Shown: positions 20,805-30,359 of the stretch, one piece after another
Layout of the letters: every line of letters starts with the position of its first letter
How positions within the stretch are numbered: the stretch's first letter is position 1
The notes under the pieces: model-generated
What the model was told of the DNA's origin: nothing
The model's database searches: none
Seen by the model: only the letters and a program-made list of their open reading frames with translations
Assembly (NCBI RefSeq): GCF_004011095.1
Contig: NZ_CP028129.1
Span: forward strand, 992,001-1,056,000
Origin: Rathayibacter rathayi
GTDB taxonomy: Bacteria > Actinomycetota > Actinomycetes > Actinomycetales > Microbacteriaceae
DNA length: 64,000 nucleotides
Reading direction: 5' to 3'
Program-made: the position numbers and the translations under genes

Positions 20805-22469
20805 TCAGTGCTCGCTGTGCGAGCTCTCGAGTTCCCTCTGGGTGACAGGGGTAATCCGGTCCTCGAAGAACCAGCGAGACAGGCCAGCACGCACGCGCTG
20901 CGGGGCGGTGATACGACCGCGCGAATCCGGGCGGATCATCAGCGGCTCGTACTCGTCCTGACCGACCAGCTTCCAGCGCTCGTACTCGTCGAGCTGCTGG
21001 TGGACCTCGATGAACTCGCCGCCGGGGAGGCGGACGATGCGGCCCGACTCGAAGCCGTGCAGGGCGATCTCGCGGTCCTTCTTCTGCAGTGCGAGGCAGA
21101 TGCGCTTGGTGATGAAGTACGCGATGAACGGTCCCGCGATCAGCAGGAACTGCAGGCCGTGGATCACTCCCTCCATCGTGAGGTGGAAGTGGGTCGCGAT
21201 GAGGTCAGACGACGCAGCGGCCCAGAGGACGGCGTAGAAGCTGACTCCAGCGGCACCGATAGCGGTGCGAGTCGCGGCATTGCGCGGGCGGTCGAGCAGA
21301 TGGTGCTCACGCTTGTCGCCGGTGATCCACGCCTCGAGGAACGGGTACAGCATGACCACGGCGATGAACAGTCCGAGGCCGACCAGCGGTATGAGGATGT
21401 TGAACGACAGGGTGCCGATGCCGGGGATCGCCCACTCCAGTCCCGGCGGGACCAGACGCAGTGCGCCGTCGGCGAAGCCGATGTACCAGTCGGGCTGGGT
21501 TCCCGCGGAGACAGGGGAGGGGTCGTAGGGGCCGTAGTTCCAGATCGGGTTGATCGTGAACAGCGAGGCGATGAGGACGACGACGCCGAAGACGATGAAG
21601 AAGAATCCACCCGCCTTAGCGGCGTAGACCGGCAGCACCGGGTAGCCGACGACGTTCTGCTCCGTCTTGCCCGCACCGGGGAACTGGGTGTGCTTGTGGA
21701 CGACCACGAACACGAGGTGCAGCGCGATGAACGCGAGCACCAGCGCCGGCAGCAGCAGGATGTGCAGGGTATAGAGGCGGCCGACGATATCGGTGCCCGG
21801 AAACTCGCCGCCGAAGAGGAGGAACGAGATCCAGGTGCCGACGATCGGGATGCCCTTGACCATGCCGTCGATGATGCGCAGGCCGTTGCCCGAGAGCAGA
21901 TCGTCGGGGAGGGAGTAGCCCGTGAAGCCCTCGGCCATCGCAAGGATGAAGAGGACGAAGCCGATCACCCAGTTGAGCTCGCGCGGCTTGCGGAACGCAC
22001 CGGTAAAGAAGATGCGCAGCATGTGCAGGCCGATCGAGGCCACGAACAGCAGCGCCGCCCAGTGATGGATCTGCCGCATCAGCAGGCCGCCGCGGATATC
22101 GAACGAGATGTCCAACGAGGAGGACATGGCCGCCGACATCTCGATGCCCTTGAGGGGCAGATAGCTGCCCTCGTAGTGCGTCTCGACCATCGAGGCCTGG
22201 AAGAAGAAGGTGAGGAAGGTGCCCGACAGCAGGATGATGACGAAGCTGTAGAGCGCGACCTCACCGAGGAGGAAGGACCAGTGGTCGGGGAAGATCTTGC
22301 GACCGAACTCCTTGACCACCGCGGAGATACTGGTGCGCTCGTCGATGTAGTTCGACGCCGCTCCTACGTAGCCCTTCTGGAACGTGCCGGATCCGAGGAT
22401 GACGCCGTCCTCGGGCTCCGCGGGGGAACTCGAGGGGCGTGAGGGGGTGGTGGTGGACATGTCAGTCAT
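20805..22469 (-). CDS. qcrB: Cytochrome bc1 complex cytochrome b subunit (QcrB)
   Basis: Membrane subunit of menaquinol:cytochrome c reductase, which carries both b hemes and the quinol sites. The 554-residue product has the heme-ligand His pairs in RQIHHWAALLFVASIGLHML and LALVLAFIALHLV-like helices (HILLLPALVLAFIALH), plus the extended C-terminus found in actinobacteria. The start ATG overlaps the qcrA stop (ATGA); a second ATG lies 3 codons downstream. It is the target class of Q203-like inhibitors. Confidence 0.97.
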   Translation of the reverse strand: MTDMSTTTPSRPSSSPAEPEDGVILGSGTFQKGYVGAASNYIDERTSISAVVKEFGRKIFPDHWSFLLGEVALYSFVIILLSGTFLTFFFQASMVETHYEGSYLPLKGIEMSAAMSSSLDISFDIRGGLLMRQIHHWAALLFVASIGLHMLRIFFTGAFRKPRELNWVIGFVLFILAMAEGFTGYSLPDDLLSGNGLRIIDGMVKGIPIVGTWISFLLFGGEFPGTDIVGRLYTLHILLLPALVLAFIALHLVFVVVHKHTQFPGAGKTEQNVVGYPVLPVYAAKAGGFFFIVFGVVVLIASLFTINPIWNYGPYDPSPVSAGTQPDWYIGFADGALRLVPPGLEWAIPGIGTLSFNILIPLVGLGLFIAVVMLYPFLEAWITGDKREHHLLDRPRNAATRTAIGAAGVSFYAVLWAAASSDLIATHFHLTMEGVIHGLQFLLIAGPFIAYFITKRICLALQKKDREIALHGFESGRIVRLPGGEFIEVHQQLDEYERWKLVGQDEYEPLMIRPDSRGRITAPQRVRAGLSRWFFEDRITPVTQRELESSHSEH

Positions 22470-23524
22470 CGCTCCCAGAAGGACGGTCCGACGGGCTCCG
22501 TGAAGTCGCTTCTGGCGACCAGGTAACCCTCGGCGTCGACGGTGATGGGGAGCTGCGGAAGCGGACGCTTCGCCGGGCCGAAAATGACGGCGGCCTCGCG
22601 CGTGATGTCGAATTGCGACTGGTGGCACGGGCACAGCAGGTGGTGGGTCTGCTGCTCGTACAGTGCCACGGGGCAGCCGACGTGCGTGCAGATCTTGGAG
22701 TAGGCGACGATTCCGTCGTAGTTCCAGGTCTCGCGACCCTCACTGACGATGAGGTCCTCCGGCTTCAGGCGCATCAGGAGGACGGCGGCCTTAGCCTTCT
22801 CCTCCAGCTTGCCCTCGGCATCGTCGAGGCCCTCGGGGATCACATGGAAGGCGGATCCGAGGGTGACGTCCGACGCGAGGATCGGCGCTCCCGACGGGTC
22901 CAGGGTGAGCCTCGTGCCCTCTCGCCACAGCGTGGTCTTGAGGAGGTCGACGGGGTTCTGGTCCTGCGGGCCGAGGCCCCGGAACAGGATCACGGCGGGC
23001 AGGGGGAACACGACGAGGGACGCGATCAGGCTGTTCCGAACGAGCGAGCGGCGACCGAAGCCGGACTCCTTGTCGGACTGGTCGAAGATCTCGAGCGCAC
23101 GGGCGCGGGTGGGCTCCGCGCTGCGAACGGGGTGGCGGATGTCGATGCCCTCGTGGTCCGACATCAGCTGCTTGCCCCAGTGGACGGCGGCGATGCCGAT
23201 GCCCAGCAGGGCGAGGGACATGCCCAGGCCGATGAACAGCGTGTTCAGGCGGACCGACGCGACGTCCTCCGTGATCGGGAACGCCATGTACGCGGCGACC
23301 GCAAAGATGGAGCCCGCGAAGGAGAGGTAGAAGAGCGTGTATACCGTGCGCTCGGCACGCTTCTCGACCCTGGGGTCGAGGTCGGTCATCCGGGGACGGT
23401 GCGGCGGGAGTCCCGGGTCTTGGATGCGTCCCCGCGTCACGACCGCGGTGCCGGCCGGTGCCGTCCCGTGCCCGGTGGCCGACGAGGTGGCGAGGTCTGT
23501 GCCACCCTCATCGTGCTCTGCCAT
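22466..23524 (-). CDS. qcrA: Rieske iron-sulfur subunit of bc1 complex (QcrA)
   Basis: Transfers electrons from menaquinol to the diheme cytochrome QcrC. The 352-residue product has three N-terminal transmembrane helices (about 65-85, 100-120, 160-185), as in actinobacterial QcrA, and a C-terminal Rieske fold with ligands in CTHVGCPV and CPCHQSQFD. I chose ATG 23524, preceded by AGGAGAATC on the minus strand; an upstream GTG in frame lacks a ribosome-binding site. Its stop overlaps the qcrB start. Confidence 0.97.
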   Translation of the reverse strand: MAEHDEGGTDLATSSATGHGTAPAGTAVVTRGRIQDPGLPPHRPRMTDLDPRVEKRAERTVYTLFYLSFAGSIFAVAAYMAFPITEDVASVRLNTLFIGLGMSLALLGIGIAAVHWGKQLMSDHEGIDIRHPVRSAEPTRARALEIFDQSDKESGFGRRSLVRNSLIASLVVFPLPAVILFRGLGPQDQNPVDLLKTTLWREGTRLTLDPSGAPILASDVTLGSAFHVIPEGLDDAEGKLEEKAKAAVLLMRLKPEDLIVSEGRETWNYDGIVAYSKICTHVGCPVALYEQQTHHLLCPCHQSQFDITREAAVIFGPAKRPLPQLPITVDAEGYLVARSDFTEPVGPSFWER

Positions 23525-23599
23525 GATTCTCCTTTTCACGCCGTATCGGCACCAGCCGGTGCCGTGGGTCAGTCGCGCCCGTTAGGGCGCTGTAGTCGT

Positions 23600-24406
23600 C
23601 TAGTTGGATCGTGCGGTGATCCACACCGTCAGGGCCACGATCGCACCGAGGCCGAAGATCCAGAGGAACAGGCCCTCCGCGACCGGCCCGAGGGAGCCGA
23701 GCGCAAACCCACCCGGCGACGGGTTGGCCTCGATGTACTTGAGGTACGAGATGATGTCGCGCTTGTCCTCGGGCGAAATGTTCAGGTCGTTGAAGACCGG
23801 CATGTTCTGCGGGCCGGTGACCATCGCCTCGTAGATGTGTGCCTCGGTCACGCCGCCCAGCGGGGGAGCGAACTTGCCCTCGGTGAGCGCGCCACCGGCT
23901 CCGGCGACGTTGTGGCACATCGCGCAGTTGATGCGGAACACCTCGGCGCCGTTGGCGGAGTCACCCTGTCCGTCGAGAACCTCACCCTCGGGGATCGCGG
24001 GGCCGGGCGCCAGCGACGCGACGTAGGCGGCGAGCTCGCCGACCTGCTCGTCGGTGAACTGGACCGGCTTCTCGAGAGCCTGCGGGCCGTGCATCTGCAT
24101 CGGCATGCGACCCGTACCGACCTGGAAGTCGACGGAGGCGGCGCCCACGCCGATCAGCGAGGGGGCGTTGTCGGTGCCCGCGGCGTCGAGACCGTGGCAG
24201 CTGGCGCAGTTCGCCGAGAAGAGCTTGGAGCCCTCGTCGATCGTCTGCTGGCTGGTGGAGGAGGTCTCGGCCGACGCCGACGTAGCGACGCCGACCGCTG
24301 CGTAGGTTCCGCCGGTGATCCCGAGACCGATGGCGATCAGGGCCAGGGTGGCGAGCGGGTGCCGGCGACCCTTCTTGGCTCGGCTCTTCGTCTTCGGGGA
24401 AGCCAT
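23600..24406 (-). CDS. qcrC: Diheme cytochrome c subunit (QcrC)
   Basis: Membrane-anchored diheme cytochrome c that replaces soluble cytochrome c in the actinobacterial bcc-aa3 supercomplex. At 268 residues it has a basic N-terminus and one transmembrane helix (about 22-45), then two cytochrome c domains with CASCH and CAMCH heme-binding motifs. The distal axial Met is seen in TGRMPMQM and QNMPVF, and there is a C-terminal transmembrane anchor. Start ATG 24406 (MASPKTK), with AAGGACGCC upstream. Confidence 0.97.
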   Translation of the reverse strand: MASPKTKSRAKKGRRHPLATLALIAIGLGITGGTYAAVGVATSASAETSSTSQQTIDEGSKLFSANCASCHGLDAAGTDNAPSLIGVGAASVDFQVGTGRMPMQMHGPQALEKPVQFTDEQVGELAAYVASLAPGPAIPEGEVLDGQGDSANGAEVFRINCAMCHNVAGAGGALTEGKFAPPLGGVTEAHIYEAMVTGPQNMPVFNDLNISPEDKRDIISYLKYIEANPSPGGFALGSLGPVAEGLFLWIFGLGAIVALTVWITARSN

Positions 24407-24459
24407 CGAGGCGTCCTTCCTGCGGGGGTCGGGAGTGGAGTGGGGCATCGGCGGGCGCG

Positions 24460-25089
24460 TCACTTCAGGAAGTAGATGACGGCGAACAGGCCGACCCAGA
24501 CGACGTCGACGAAGTGCCAGTAATACGAGACGACGATGGCGCTCGTCGCCTCTTTGTGGCCAAAGTTCTTGACCGCGAAGCCGCGGCCGATGACGAGGAG
24601 GAACGCGAGGAGGCCACCGGTGACGTGCAGGGCGTGGAAGCCGGTCGTCAGGTAAAAGGCGGAGCCGTAGGCGCTGCTGGAGAGGGTGACGCCTTCGGAT
24701 ACGAGGGTCGCGTACTCGAGGACCTGGCCCGAGACGAAGACGGCGCCGAGTGCGTAGGTGAGGAAGAACCACTCGACCATGCCCCACTTGAACGGGCTGA
24801 GGCCCGTCGCGCGCGGCTGGAGACGTTCGGCGGCGAACACACCGAACTGGCAGCTAAAGGACGAGGCGACGAGGATCACGGTGTTCACGCCCGCGTAGGG
24901 CACGTTGAGGATCTGAGTCTCGGCGCCCCACAGCTCGGGCGACGTGCTGCGCAGGGTGAAGTAGATCGCGAAGAGGCCCGCGAAGAACATGACCTCACTG
25001 CCCAGCCAGACGATCGTTCCGACCGCGACCGGGTTGGGTCGGTTCACTACGGGCGCGGTGGCCGTGGGGGAGAGAGAGGTGCTCGTCAC
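24460..25089 (-). CDS. ctaE: Cytochrome c oxidase subunit III (CtaE)
   Basis: Five-helix aa3 oxidase subunit. The 209-residue product has conserved [28 protein letters not shown] and [16 protein letters not shown] place the start at GTG 25089, because a CATAAT -10 box ends 7 nt before it on the minus strand; a possible ATG at 25098 overlaps that box. First gene of ctaE-qcrC-qcrA-qcrB, divergent from trpD. Confidence 0.96.
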   Translation of the reverse strand: MTSTSLSPTATAPVVNRPNPVAVGTIVWLGSEVMFFAGLFAIYFTLRSTSPELWGAETQILNVPYAGVNTVILVASSFSCQFGVFAAERLQPRATGLSPFKWGMVEWFFLTYALGAVFVSGQVLEYATLVSEGVTLSSSAYGSAFYLTTGFHALHVTGGLLAFLLVIGRGFAVKNFGHKEATSAIVVSYYWHFVDVVWVGLFAVIYFLK

Positions 25090-25096
25090 ACAGACC

Positions 25097-25102
25097 ATTA
25101 TG
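25097..25102 (-). promoter_or_regulatory. Putative leaderless promoter -10 of ctaE-qcrCAB
   Basis: CATAAT on the minus strand, 7 nt before GTG 25089 and with no Shine-Dalgarno between. Confidence 0.5.
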
Positions 25103-25151
25103 GCCGATGCCCGGCGCCGAACTCGCACTAGCCGGGAGGCGATCCTCGTCG

Positions 25152-25159
25152 CATAATCT
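25152..25159 (+). promoter_or_regulatory. Putative leaderless promoter -10 of trpD
   Basis: CATAATCT lies 7-9 nt before the trpD ATG at 25167, 50 bp from the divergent ctaE -10 box. GGGAG is present but only 2 nt from the ATG, too close to act as a normal ribosome-binding site. Confidence 0.45.
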
Positions 25160-25166
25160 GGGAGCC

Positions 25167-26237
25167 ATGTCGGAAACCCTGTCCTGGCCGCACGTTCTCA
25201 GCGCACTCCTTGAGTCCTCCGATCTGAGCGTCTCCGAGGCGACGTGGGCGATGGAGCAGGTGATGGAGGGTTCGGCCACGCCGGCGCAGCTCGCGGGTCT
25301 GCTGGTGGCGCTGCGCGCGAAGGGCGAGACGGTCGATGAGATCGTGGGCTTCCGCGACGCCATCCTCGATCACGCGGTGCCGCTGGATGTGGATCCGATG
25401 GCACTGGACATCGTCGGCACGGGCGGTGACCGCTTCGGGACGGTCAACATCTCCTCTACCGCGTCGATCATCGCGGCGGCAGCGGGGACACCCGTGGTGA
25501 AGCACGGGAACAAGGCCGCGTCCTCCTCGTCCGGTTCCTCCGAAGTGCTCGCTGCGCTCGGCGTCGATCTGTCCCTCTCGCCGGAGCGGGTCGCCGAGGT
25601 GTTCCGTCGCACGGGGATGGCGTTCGTCTTCGCCTCGCTCTTTCACCCGGGCTTCCGGCACGCCGGACCGGTCCGCGCGGAGCTGGGCGTGCCGACCGTC
25701 TTCAACTTCCTCGGACCGCTCTGCAATCCGGCGCGGCCGGAGGCGTCCGCGGTCGGGGTCGCGCACCTCGACCGCGTACCGCTGGTCGTGGGGGTGTTCC
25801 AGACCCGTGGGGCGACGGCTCTGGTGTTCCGGGGCGACGACGGCCTCGATGAGCTCACCACCACGGGCCACAGCCACATTTGGGAGGTCTCGCGCGGATC
25901 CGTCGTCGAGCACGACCTGGACCCGCGCGACCTCGGGCTGCGCCGCGCGCGGATCGAGGAGTTGCGCGGCCGTGACGCCGCCTACAACGCGAGCGTGGTG
26001 CGCTCGGTACTCGCCGGCGCCGGCGGCCCGGTGCGCGACATCGTGCTGCTGAACGCCGCGGCCGGTCTCGCCGCGTTCGACCTAGCGCGCGATCCAGATC
26101 TGGTGCGCACGCCCATCGTGGAGCGCCTGCGCACGTCGATGGAGCGGGCGGCCGAGGTCGTCGACTCCGGTGCCGCCACGGCCAAGCTCGAGGAGTGGGT
26201 GCGCGAGACGCAGCACACCGTCCTGCCGCTGTCATAG
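25167..26237 (+). CDS. trpD: TrpD, anthranilate phosphoribosyltransferase
   Basis: Second step of tryptophan synthesis: anthranilate plus PRPP to phosphoribosyl-anthranilate. The 356-residue product has the PRPP-binding GTGGD, NISSTAS and [13 protein letters not shown] motifs, and [11 protein letters not shown]. It stands alone, not in a trp operon, next to the divergent ctaE, an arrangement conserved in actinobacteria. The open frame upstream of ATG 25167 is excluded by the promoter. Confidence 0.96.
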   Translation: MSETLSWPHVLSALLESSDLSVSEATWAMEQVMEGSATPAQLAGLLVALRAKGETVDEIVGFRDAILDHAVPLDVDPMALDIVGTGGDRFGTVNISSTASIIAAAAGTPVVKHGNKAASSSSGSSEVLAALGVDLSLSPERVAEVFRRTGMAFVFASLFHPGFRHAGPVRAELGVPTVFNFLGPLCNPARPEASAVGVAHLDRVPLVVGVFQTRGATALVFRGDDGLDELTTTGHSHIWEVSRGSVVEHDLDPRDLGLRRARIEELRGRDAAYNASVVRSVLAGAGGPVRDIVLLNAAAGLAAFDLARDPDLVRTPIVERLRTSMERAAEVVDSGAATAKLEEWVRETQHTVLPLS

Positions 26238-26309
26238 GCCCGCGCGACAGGGCGTACCGTGGGCATGCTGTTCGCGACGATGCGGGCGGCGACGCTGGAG
26301 GAGACCTCG

Positions 26310-27311
26310 ATGAAGAAGCTGATCAACGACCCAAAGAACGTCGTCACGGAGTCGGTGGCCGGCTTCGGACTCGCGCACGCCGACCTGGTCCGGGTGGTGT
26401 CCGATCCGCTGGTCGTGATGCGAGCGGACGCTCCCCGGCCGGGCAAGGTCGGCATCCTCAGCGGGGGCGGCAGCGGGCACGAACCGCTGCACGCGGGCTT
26501 CGTCGGATTCGGGATGCTCGACGCCGCCGTTCCCGGCCCCGTCTTCACCTCGCCCACTCCCGATCCGATCGTCGCGGCGACGCAGGCCGTGGACGGCGGC
26601 GCGGGCGTGCTGCACATCGTGAAGAACTACACCGGCGACGTCTTGAACTTTGAGACCGCCGCCGACCTCGCCGGCGCCGAGGGGATCGAGGTCCGCAGCG
26701 TGATCGTGGACGACGACGTCGCGGTCAAGGATTCCCTGTACACCGCCGGCCGACGCGGTGTGGCGGGCTCCGTCCTCGTCGAGCGGATCGCGGGTGCAGC
26801 GGCCGAGCGGGGCGACTCCCTCGAGGAGGTCGCGACGATCGCCGAGACGGTGATCGCGAACGTGCGTTCGATGGGCGTCGCCCTCACTCCGTGCGTCGTC
26901 CCGCACGCCGGCGAGCCGAGCTTCGAGCTGGGCGAAGACGAGATCGAGATCGGCATCGGGATCCACGGGGAGCCGGGCCGCGAGAAGATCGCGCTGGAAG
27001 CCGCCGATCGCATCGTCGACCGCATCCTCGGCCCGATCCTCGAGGACCTGCCCTTCTCCTCCGGCGACGACGTGCTGCTTCTGGTGAACGGGATGGGCGG
27101 CACTCCGCAGATCGAGCTCTACCTCGCCTACCGTCGGGCTGCCGAGGCGCTGGCAGAGAAGGGAATCACGGTTACCCGCAGCCTCGTCGGCAACTACACG
27201 ACCTCGCTCGAGATGCAGGGCTTCTCCCTGACGGTGCTGAAGCTCGACGACGCGCTCACCGCGCTGTGGGACTCCCCGGTGCAGACGGCGGCGCTGCGCT
27301 GGGGACGCTGA
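26310..27311 (+). CDS. dhaK: DhaK, dihydroxyacetone kinase substrate-binding subunit
   Basis: Binds dihydroxyacetone as a covalent hemiaminal for PTS-driven phosphorylation to DHAP. It has 333 residues. The conserved [15 protein letters not shown] is near residue 50; His219 in GIGIHGEPG matches the substrate-binding histidine of the E. coli enzyme by position. ATG 26310 is chosen for the GGAGGAG ribosome-binding site 6 nt upstream. First gene of dhaK-dhaL-dhaM. Confidence 0.96.
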   Translation: MKKLINDPKNVVTESVAGFGLAHADLVRVVSDPLVVMRADAPRPGKVGILSGGGSGHEPLHAGFVGFGMLDAAVPGPVFTSPTPDPIVAATQAVDGGAGVLHIVKNYTGDVLNFETAADLAGAEGIEVRSVIVDDDVAVKDSLYTAGRRGVAGSVLVERIAGAAAERGDSLEEVATIAETVIANVRSMGVALTPCVVPHAGEPSFELGEDEIEIGIGIHGEPGREKIALEAADRIVDRILGPILEDLPFSSGDDVLLLVNGMGGTPQIELYLAYRRAAEALAEKGITVTRSLVGNYTTSLEMQGFSLTVLKLDDALTALWDSPVQTAALRWGR

Positions 27312-27376
27312 GGGGCGACGCGCACACCATGATCGGGACCAGAGCCGCGCAGGCGGCGCACGAGGAGGAGACGACG

Positions 27377-28045
27377 ATGCAGGAGTCACAGGAGTCACAG
27401 GAGTCACAGGACGCCGGGCTCGAAGGGGCGTGGGCGACGGCGTGGATCCGCCTCGCCGCCCAGGCGATCGCGGAGCACCGGGTCGAGCTGATCACGCTGG
27501 ATCGGGCAATCGGCGACGGCGACCACGGCGAGAACATGGACCGTGGCTTCCAGGCCGTCGTCGCAAAACTCGCGGGCGCACCCGAACCGGCAGCACCGTC
27601 GGACGTGCTGAAGCTGGTGGCGACGACCCTCATCTCGACCGTCGGCGGTGCGTCCGGTCCGTTGTTCGGTACGGCGTTCCTCAAGGCCTCCGGCGCGGTC
27701 GCGGGTCGGGACGTCCTCGAGGGTGCGGACGTCGCGGCCCTGCTGGCAGCGGCACGGGACGGCATCGTCCTCCGCGGCAAGGCTGAGGTGGGCGATAAGA
27801 CGATGATCGACGCCTGGACGCCGGCGGTGGACGCCGCCACAGCATCGGCCGACGCAGGCGCCTCCCCCGCAGCGGTCCTCGCCGCAGCGGCCGAGGCGGC
27901 GCAAAGCGGAGCCGAGTCCACGGATCCGCTGGTCGCCCGGAAGGGGCGCGCCAGCTACCTCGGCGAGCGCGCTGTCGGACACCGCGATCCGGGCAGCGTG
28001 TCGACGGTGCTGCTGCTGCGCGCGGCGGCCGAGGCAGCGGAGTGA
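27377..28045 (+). CDS. dhaL: DhaL, dihydroxyacetone kinase ADP-binding subunit
   Basis: Carries ADP as a permanent cofactor that is rephosphorylated by DhaM and passes phosphate to dihydroxyacetone on DhaK. The 222-residue product has the Mg/ADP motifs DRAIGDGDHGENM, GGASGPLFGTAFL and a C-terminal GRASYLGERAVGHRDPG. Start ATG 27377, behind GAGGAGGAG. The N-terminus is odd: three copies of a 9-bp unit (CAGGAGTCA) encode QES repeats right after the start. Confidence 0.95.
   Translation: MQESQESQESQDAGLEGAWATAWIRLAAQAIAEHRVELITLDRAIGDGDHGENMDRGFQAVVAKLAGAPEPAAPSDVLKLVATTLISTVGGASGPLFGTAFLKASGAVAGRDVLEGADVAALLAAARDGIVLRGKAEVGDKTMIDAWTPAVDAATASADAGASPAAVLAAAAEAAQSGAESTDPLVARKGRASYLGERAVGHRDPGSVSTVLLLRAAAEAAE
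27380..27406 (+). repeat. In-frame 9-bp tandem repeat at the dhaL 5' end
   Basis: Three exact copies of CAGGAGTCA encode Gln-Glu-Ser repeats immediately after the start codon. The purine-rich unit contains AGGAG, a ribosome-binding-like core. Confidence 0.85.
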
Positions 28046-28713
28046 GCGTCGGCCTGGTCCTGGTCTCGCACAGCGCCCGCCTGGCCGAGGGGCTGGTCGA
28101 GCTCGCGCGGCAGATGGCGGCGACGGTCGCGCTGGTGCCGGCCGGCGGGACGGATGAGGGCGGGATCGGCACCAGCTTTGAGCGTATTACGGCGGCGCTC
28201 GGCGAAGCCGACTCCGGCGAGGGAGTCGTCGTGCTCTGCGACCTGGGCTCGGCGATCATGACGGCCGAGACGGCGATGGAGTTCCTCGATGACGAGATGC
28301 GCTCCCGGGTGCGGATCGCCGACGCTCCGCTGGTCGAGGGCGCCGTCGCTGCCGCCGTCGCAGCGGGAACGGGAGCGCCACTGGACGAGGTGCTCGCCGC
28401 CGCGGAGTCTGCCGGGGGTGATGTGCCCGCTACCGCCGAGAGCGAGCCCTCCGACGAGCGGGTGCAGCGCCGTGTCCGGCTGATCAACCCGAACGGACTG
28501 CACGCCCGGCCGGCCGCCGACTTCGTGCCCCTCGCCGCGCGCTTCGACGCCCGCATCGACGTGAACGGCAAGGACGCCACGAGCCTGCTCGGCGTGATGT
28601 CGCTGGGGCTGGACCGTGGCGACGAGGTCGTGCTCTCGGCGACCGGGCCCGAGGCCCAGGAGGCAGTGGGTCGGCTCGGCGACCTGGTCGAGTCTGGCTT
28701 CGGCGAGGTTTAG
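28042..28713 (+). CDS. dhaM: DhaM, PTS phosphodonor for DHA kinase (IIA-HPr fusion)
   Basis: Phosphorelay protein that rephosphorylates DhaL-ADP. The 223-residue product has an N-terminal mannose-type IIA domain (about 1-125; phospho-His10 in LVSHSARLAEG). An HPr domain follows (about 140-223; phospho-His154 in NGLHARPAADF, LLGVMSLGLDRGD). The enzyme I-like domain of E. coli DhaM is absent, so general enzyme I must charge it. GTG start overlaps the dhaL stop (GTGA). Confidence 0.94.
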   Translation: MSVGLVLVSHSARLAEGLVELARQMAATVALVPAGGTDEGGIGTSFERITAALGEADSGEGVVVLCDLGSAIMTAETAMEFLDDEMRSRVRIADAPLVEGAVAAAVAAGTGAPLDEVLAAAESAGGDVPATAESEPSDERVQRRVRLINPNGLHARPAADFVPLAARFDARIDVNGKDATSLLGVMSLGLDRGDEVVLSATGPEAQEAVGRLGDLVESGFGEV

Positions 28714-28716
28714 CAG

Positions 28717-30318
28717 ATGGCCCTGCGTGGAACCCGACCCCCATCCGTCCTGCTCCGCCGGCTCGTCACGGTTCCGCGCGTCGTGCGCCGGGCGGATGCA
28801 CGCGCGGCTCGCCGTCTGAACGCGCGGCGCTCCTCGCCCCTGATCGACGGTGCCCTCGTCGGGCTCTCCCGCTCCGCCGACCACGGCCTGCTCTGGGTCG
28901 GCGTGGGTGTGCTGCTCCTGCTGGCCGGTCGCCCGCGCGAGGCTCTGCGCGGGACCGCGTCGCTGGCCGCTGCCAGTGCTCTCGCGAACGCGGTCGGCAA
29001 GCGGCTCTTTGGTGGCGATCGACCCCTCCTCGTCGACGTCCCGGTCGGTCGGCGTCTGGCGACGGTGCCGACCTCGGCGTCCTTCCCCTCGGGTCATGCG
29101 GCGAGCGCCGCCGCCTTCGCCGCGGGAGTGGCGCTCGAGTCGCCGCGGGTGGGTGCGATCGTCGCTCCGCTCGCCGCCGGGGTTGCGTTCTCGCGCCTGC
29201 ATGTGGGAGTCCACTGGCTCTCGGACGTGCTCGGCGGCGCGGTGCTCGGCGCTGCGGTCGCGGTCCTCGGCAGGCTCGTCCTGCCCGCCGAGCCGCGCCA
29301 TGTCCCGGTCTCGGAGCGCTCGCTGCGGCCTCCGGTGGACCGCAGCCCACTCGGCGACGGCGCGACGCTGCTCGTGGTGCTCAACCCCAGCGCGGGACGC
29401 GACTCGCACCGGTCCGACCCTGAGCCGCTGATCCGCGGACGTTTTCCGAAGGCGCGAGTGCACCGGCTCGCCGATGGCGAGGATCTCGCCGAGGTGGTGC
29501 ACGCGGCCCGCGCCACACAGGCTCCGCCGACGGTGCTCGGGATCTACGGCGGAGACGGCACCGTGTCGGTCGGCGCAGCGCTCGCCCGTGCCGAAGGGAT
29601 GACTCTGCTCGTGCTGCCGGGCGGAACGATGAACCACTTCGCGAAGGCGCTGGGGCTGCTCACTGTTCAGGACGCTCTGGACGCGGCGACGATCGGCGAG
29701 CGCCGGGACGTCGATGTGGCCGAGGTCGTCGCCGACGGGGGAGACCCGGTGACGGTGTTGAACACCGTCTCGATCGGTGTCTACCCCGAGTTCGTCGCGG
29801 CCAGGGAGACGCGCGAGAAGCGGATCGGCAAATCGCTCGCCGCAGTGATCGCGGCCTTCTCCGTCGTCCGACGTACCGACCCGTTCGAGCTTCGGCGCGA
29901 TGGACGCACGCAGCTGGTCTGGTCATACTTCGTCGGCGTGAACCAGGAGCACCCTCGCACGGCTGCTCCGTTGGCACGGCGACGGCTCGACGACGGCCAC
30001 CTCGATGTGCGCATCCTGCACGCGGGACGGACTCCGCGTACTCGCGGCGCGTTCTCGCTCCTGCTCGGCCGCACGGCCACTCCAGTGCTCGGGCGCGTGC
30101 CCGGCTGGCGGTCGCCGGTGGTGGAGTCGTTCTCTACGCCGGAGATCGCTGTCGGGGCGCGCAGGCCCGCGGGGGACGACCCGGAGTGGGCGCACGACGG
30201 CGAGACGGAGTGCTTCGACGGGTCCCGAGACGGCTTCGACGAGGCCGTGGTGCGGATCGTCCCGCTCGGCCTGCGCGTGTACGCGACGGCGGACGGAGGG
30301 CGCACCGCGCGGCCGTGA
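28717..30318 (+). CDS. PAP2 phosphatase / diacylglycerol kinase-like fusion protein
   Basis: 533 residues with two domains. Residues about 1-195 form a multi-helix PAP2 lipid phosphatase with KRLFGGDRP, FPSGHAAS and SRLHVGVHWLSDVLGG, the three catalytic motifs. Residues about 215-525 form a DAGK/LCB5 lipid kinase with VVLNPSAGRDS, GIYGGDGTVSVGA and VLPGGTMNHFAK. Both catalytic centres look intact. Likely role: lipid phosphate turnover or polyprenyl/lipid salvage in the membrane; substrates are not deducible. It starts 3 bp after dhaM, so it may be co-transcribed with the DHA kinase. Confidence 0.93.
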   Translation: MALRGTRPPSVLLRRLVTVPRVVRRADARAARRLNARRSSPLIDGALVGLSRSADHGLLWVGVGVLLLLAGRPREALRGTASLAAASALANAVGKRLFGGDRPLLVDVPVGRRLATVPTSASFPSGHAASAAAFAAGVALESPRVGAIVAPLAAGVAFSRLHVGVHWLSDVLGGAVLGAAVAVLGRLVLPAEPRHVPVSERSLRPPVDRSPLGDGATLLVVLNPSAGRDSHRSDPEPLIRGRFPKARVHRLADGEDLAEVVHAARATQAPPTVLGIYGGDGTVSVGAALARAEGMTLLVLPGGTMNHFAKALGLLTVQDALDAATIGERRDVDVAEVVADGGDPVTVLNTVSIGVYPEFVAARETREKRIGKSLAAVIAAFSVVRRTDPFELRRDGRTQLVWSYFVGVNQEHPRTAAPLARRRLDDGHLDVRILHAGRTPRTRGAFSLLLGRTATPVLGRVPGWRSPVVESFSTPEIAVGARRPAGDDPEWAHDGETECFDGSRDGFDEAVVRIVPLGLRVYATADGGRTARP

Positions 30319-30359
30319 AAGGATCGGCAGGACCCGCCCGCGACCGCACGGAGTGAAGC

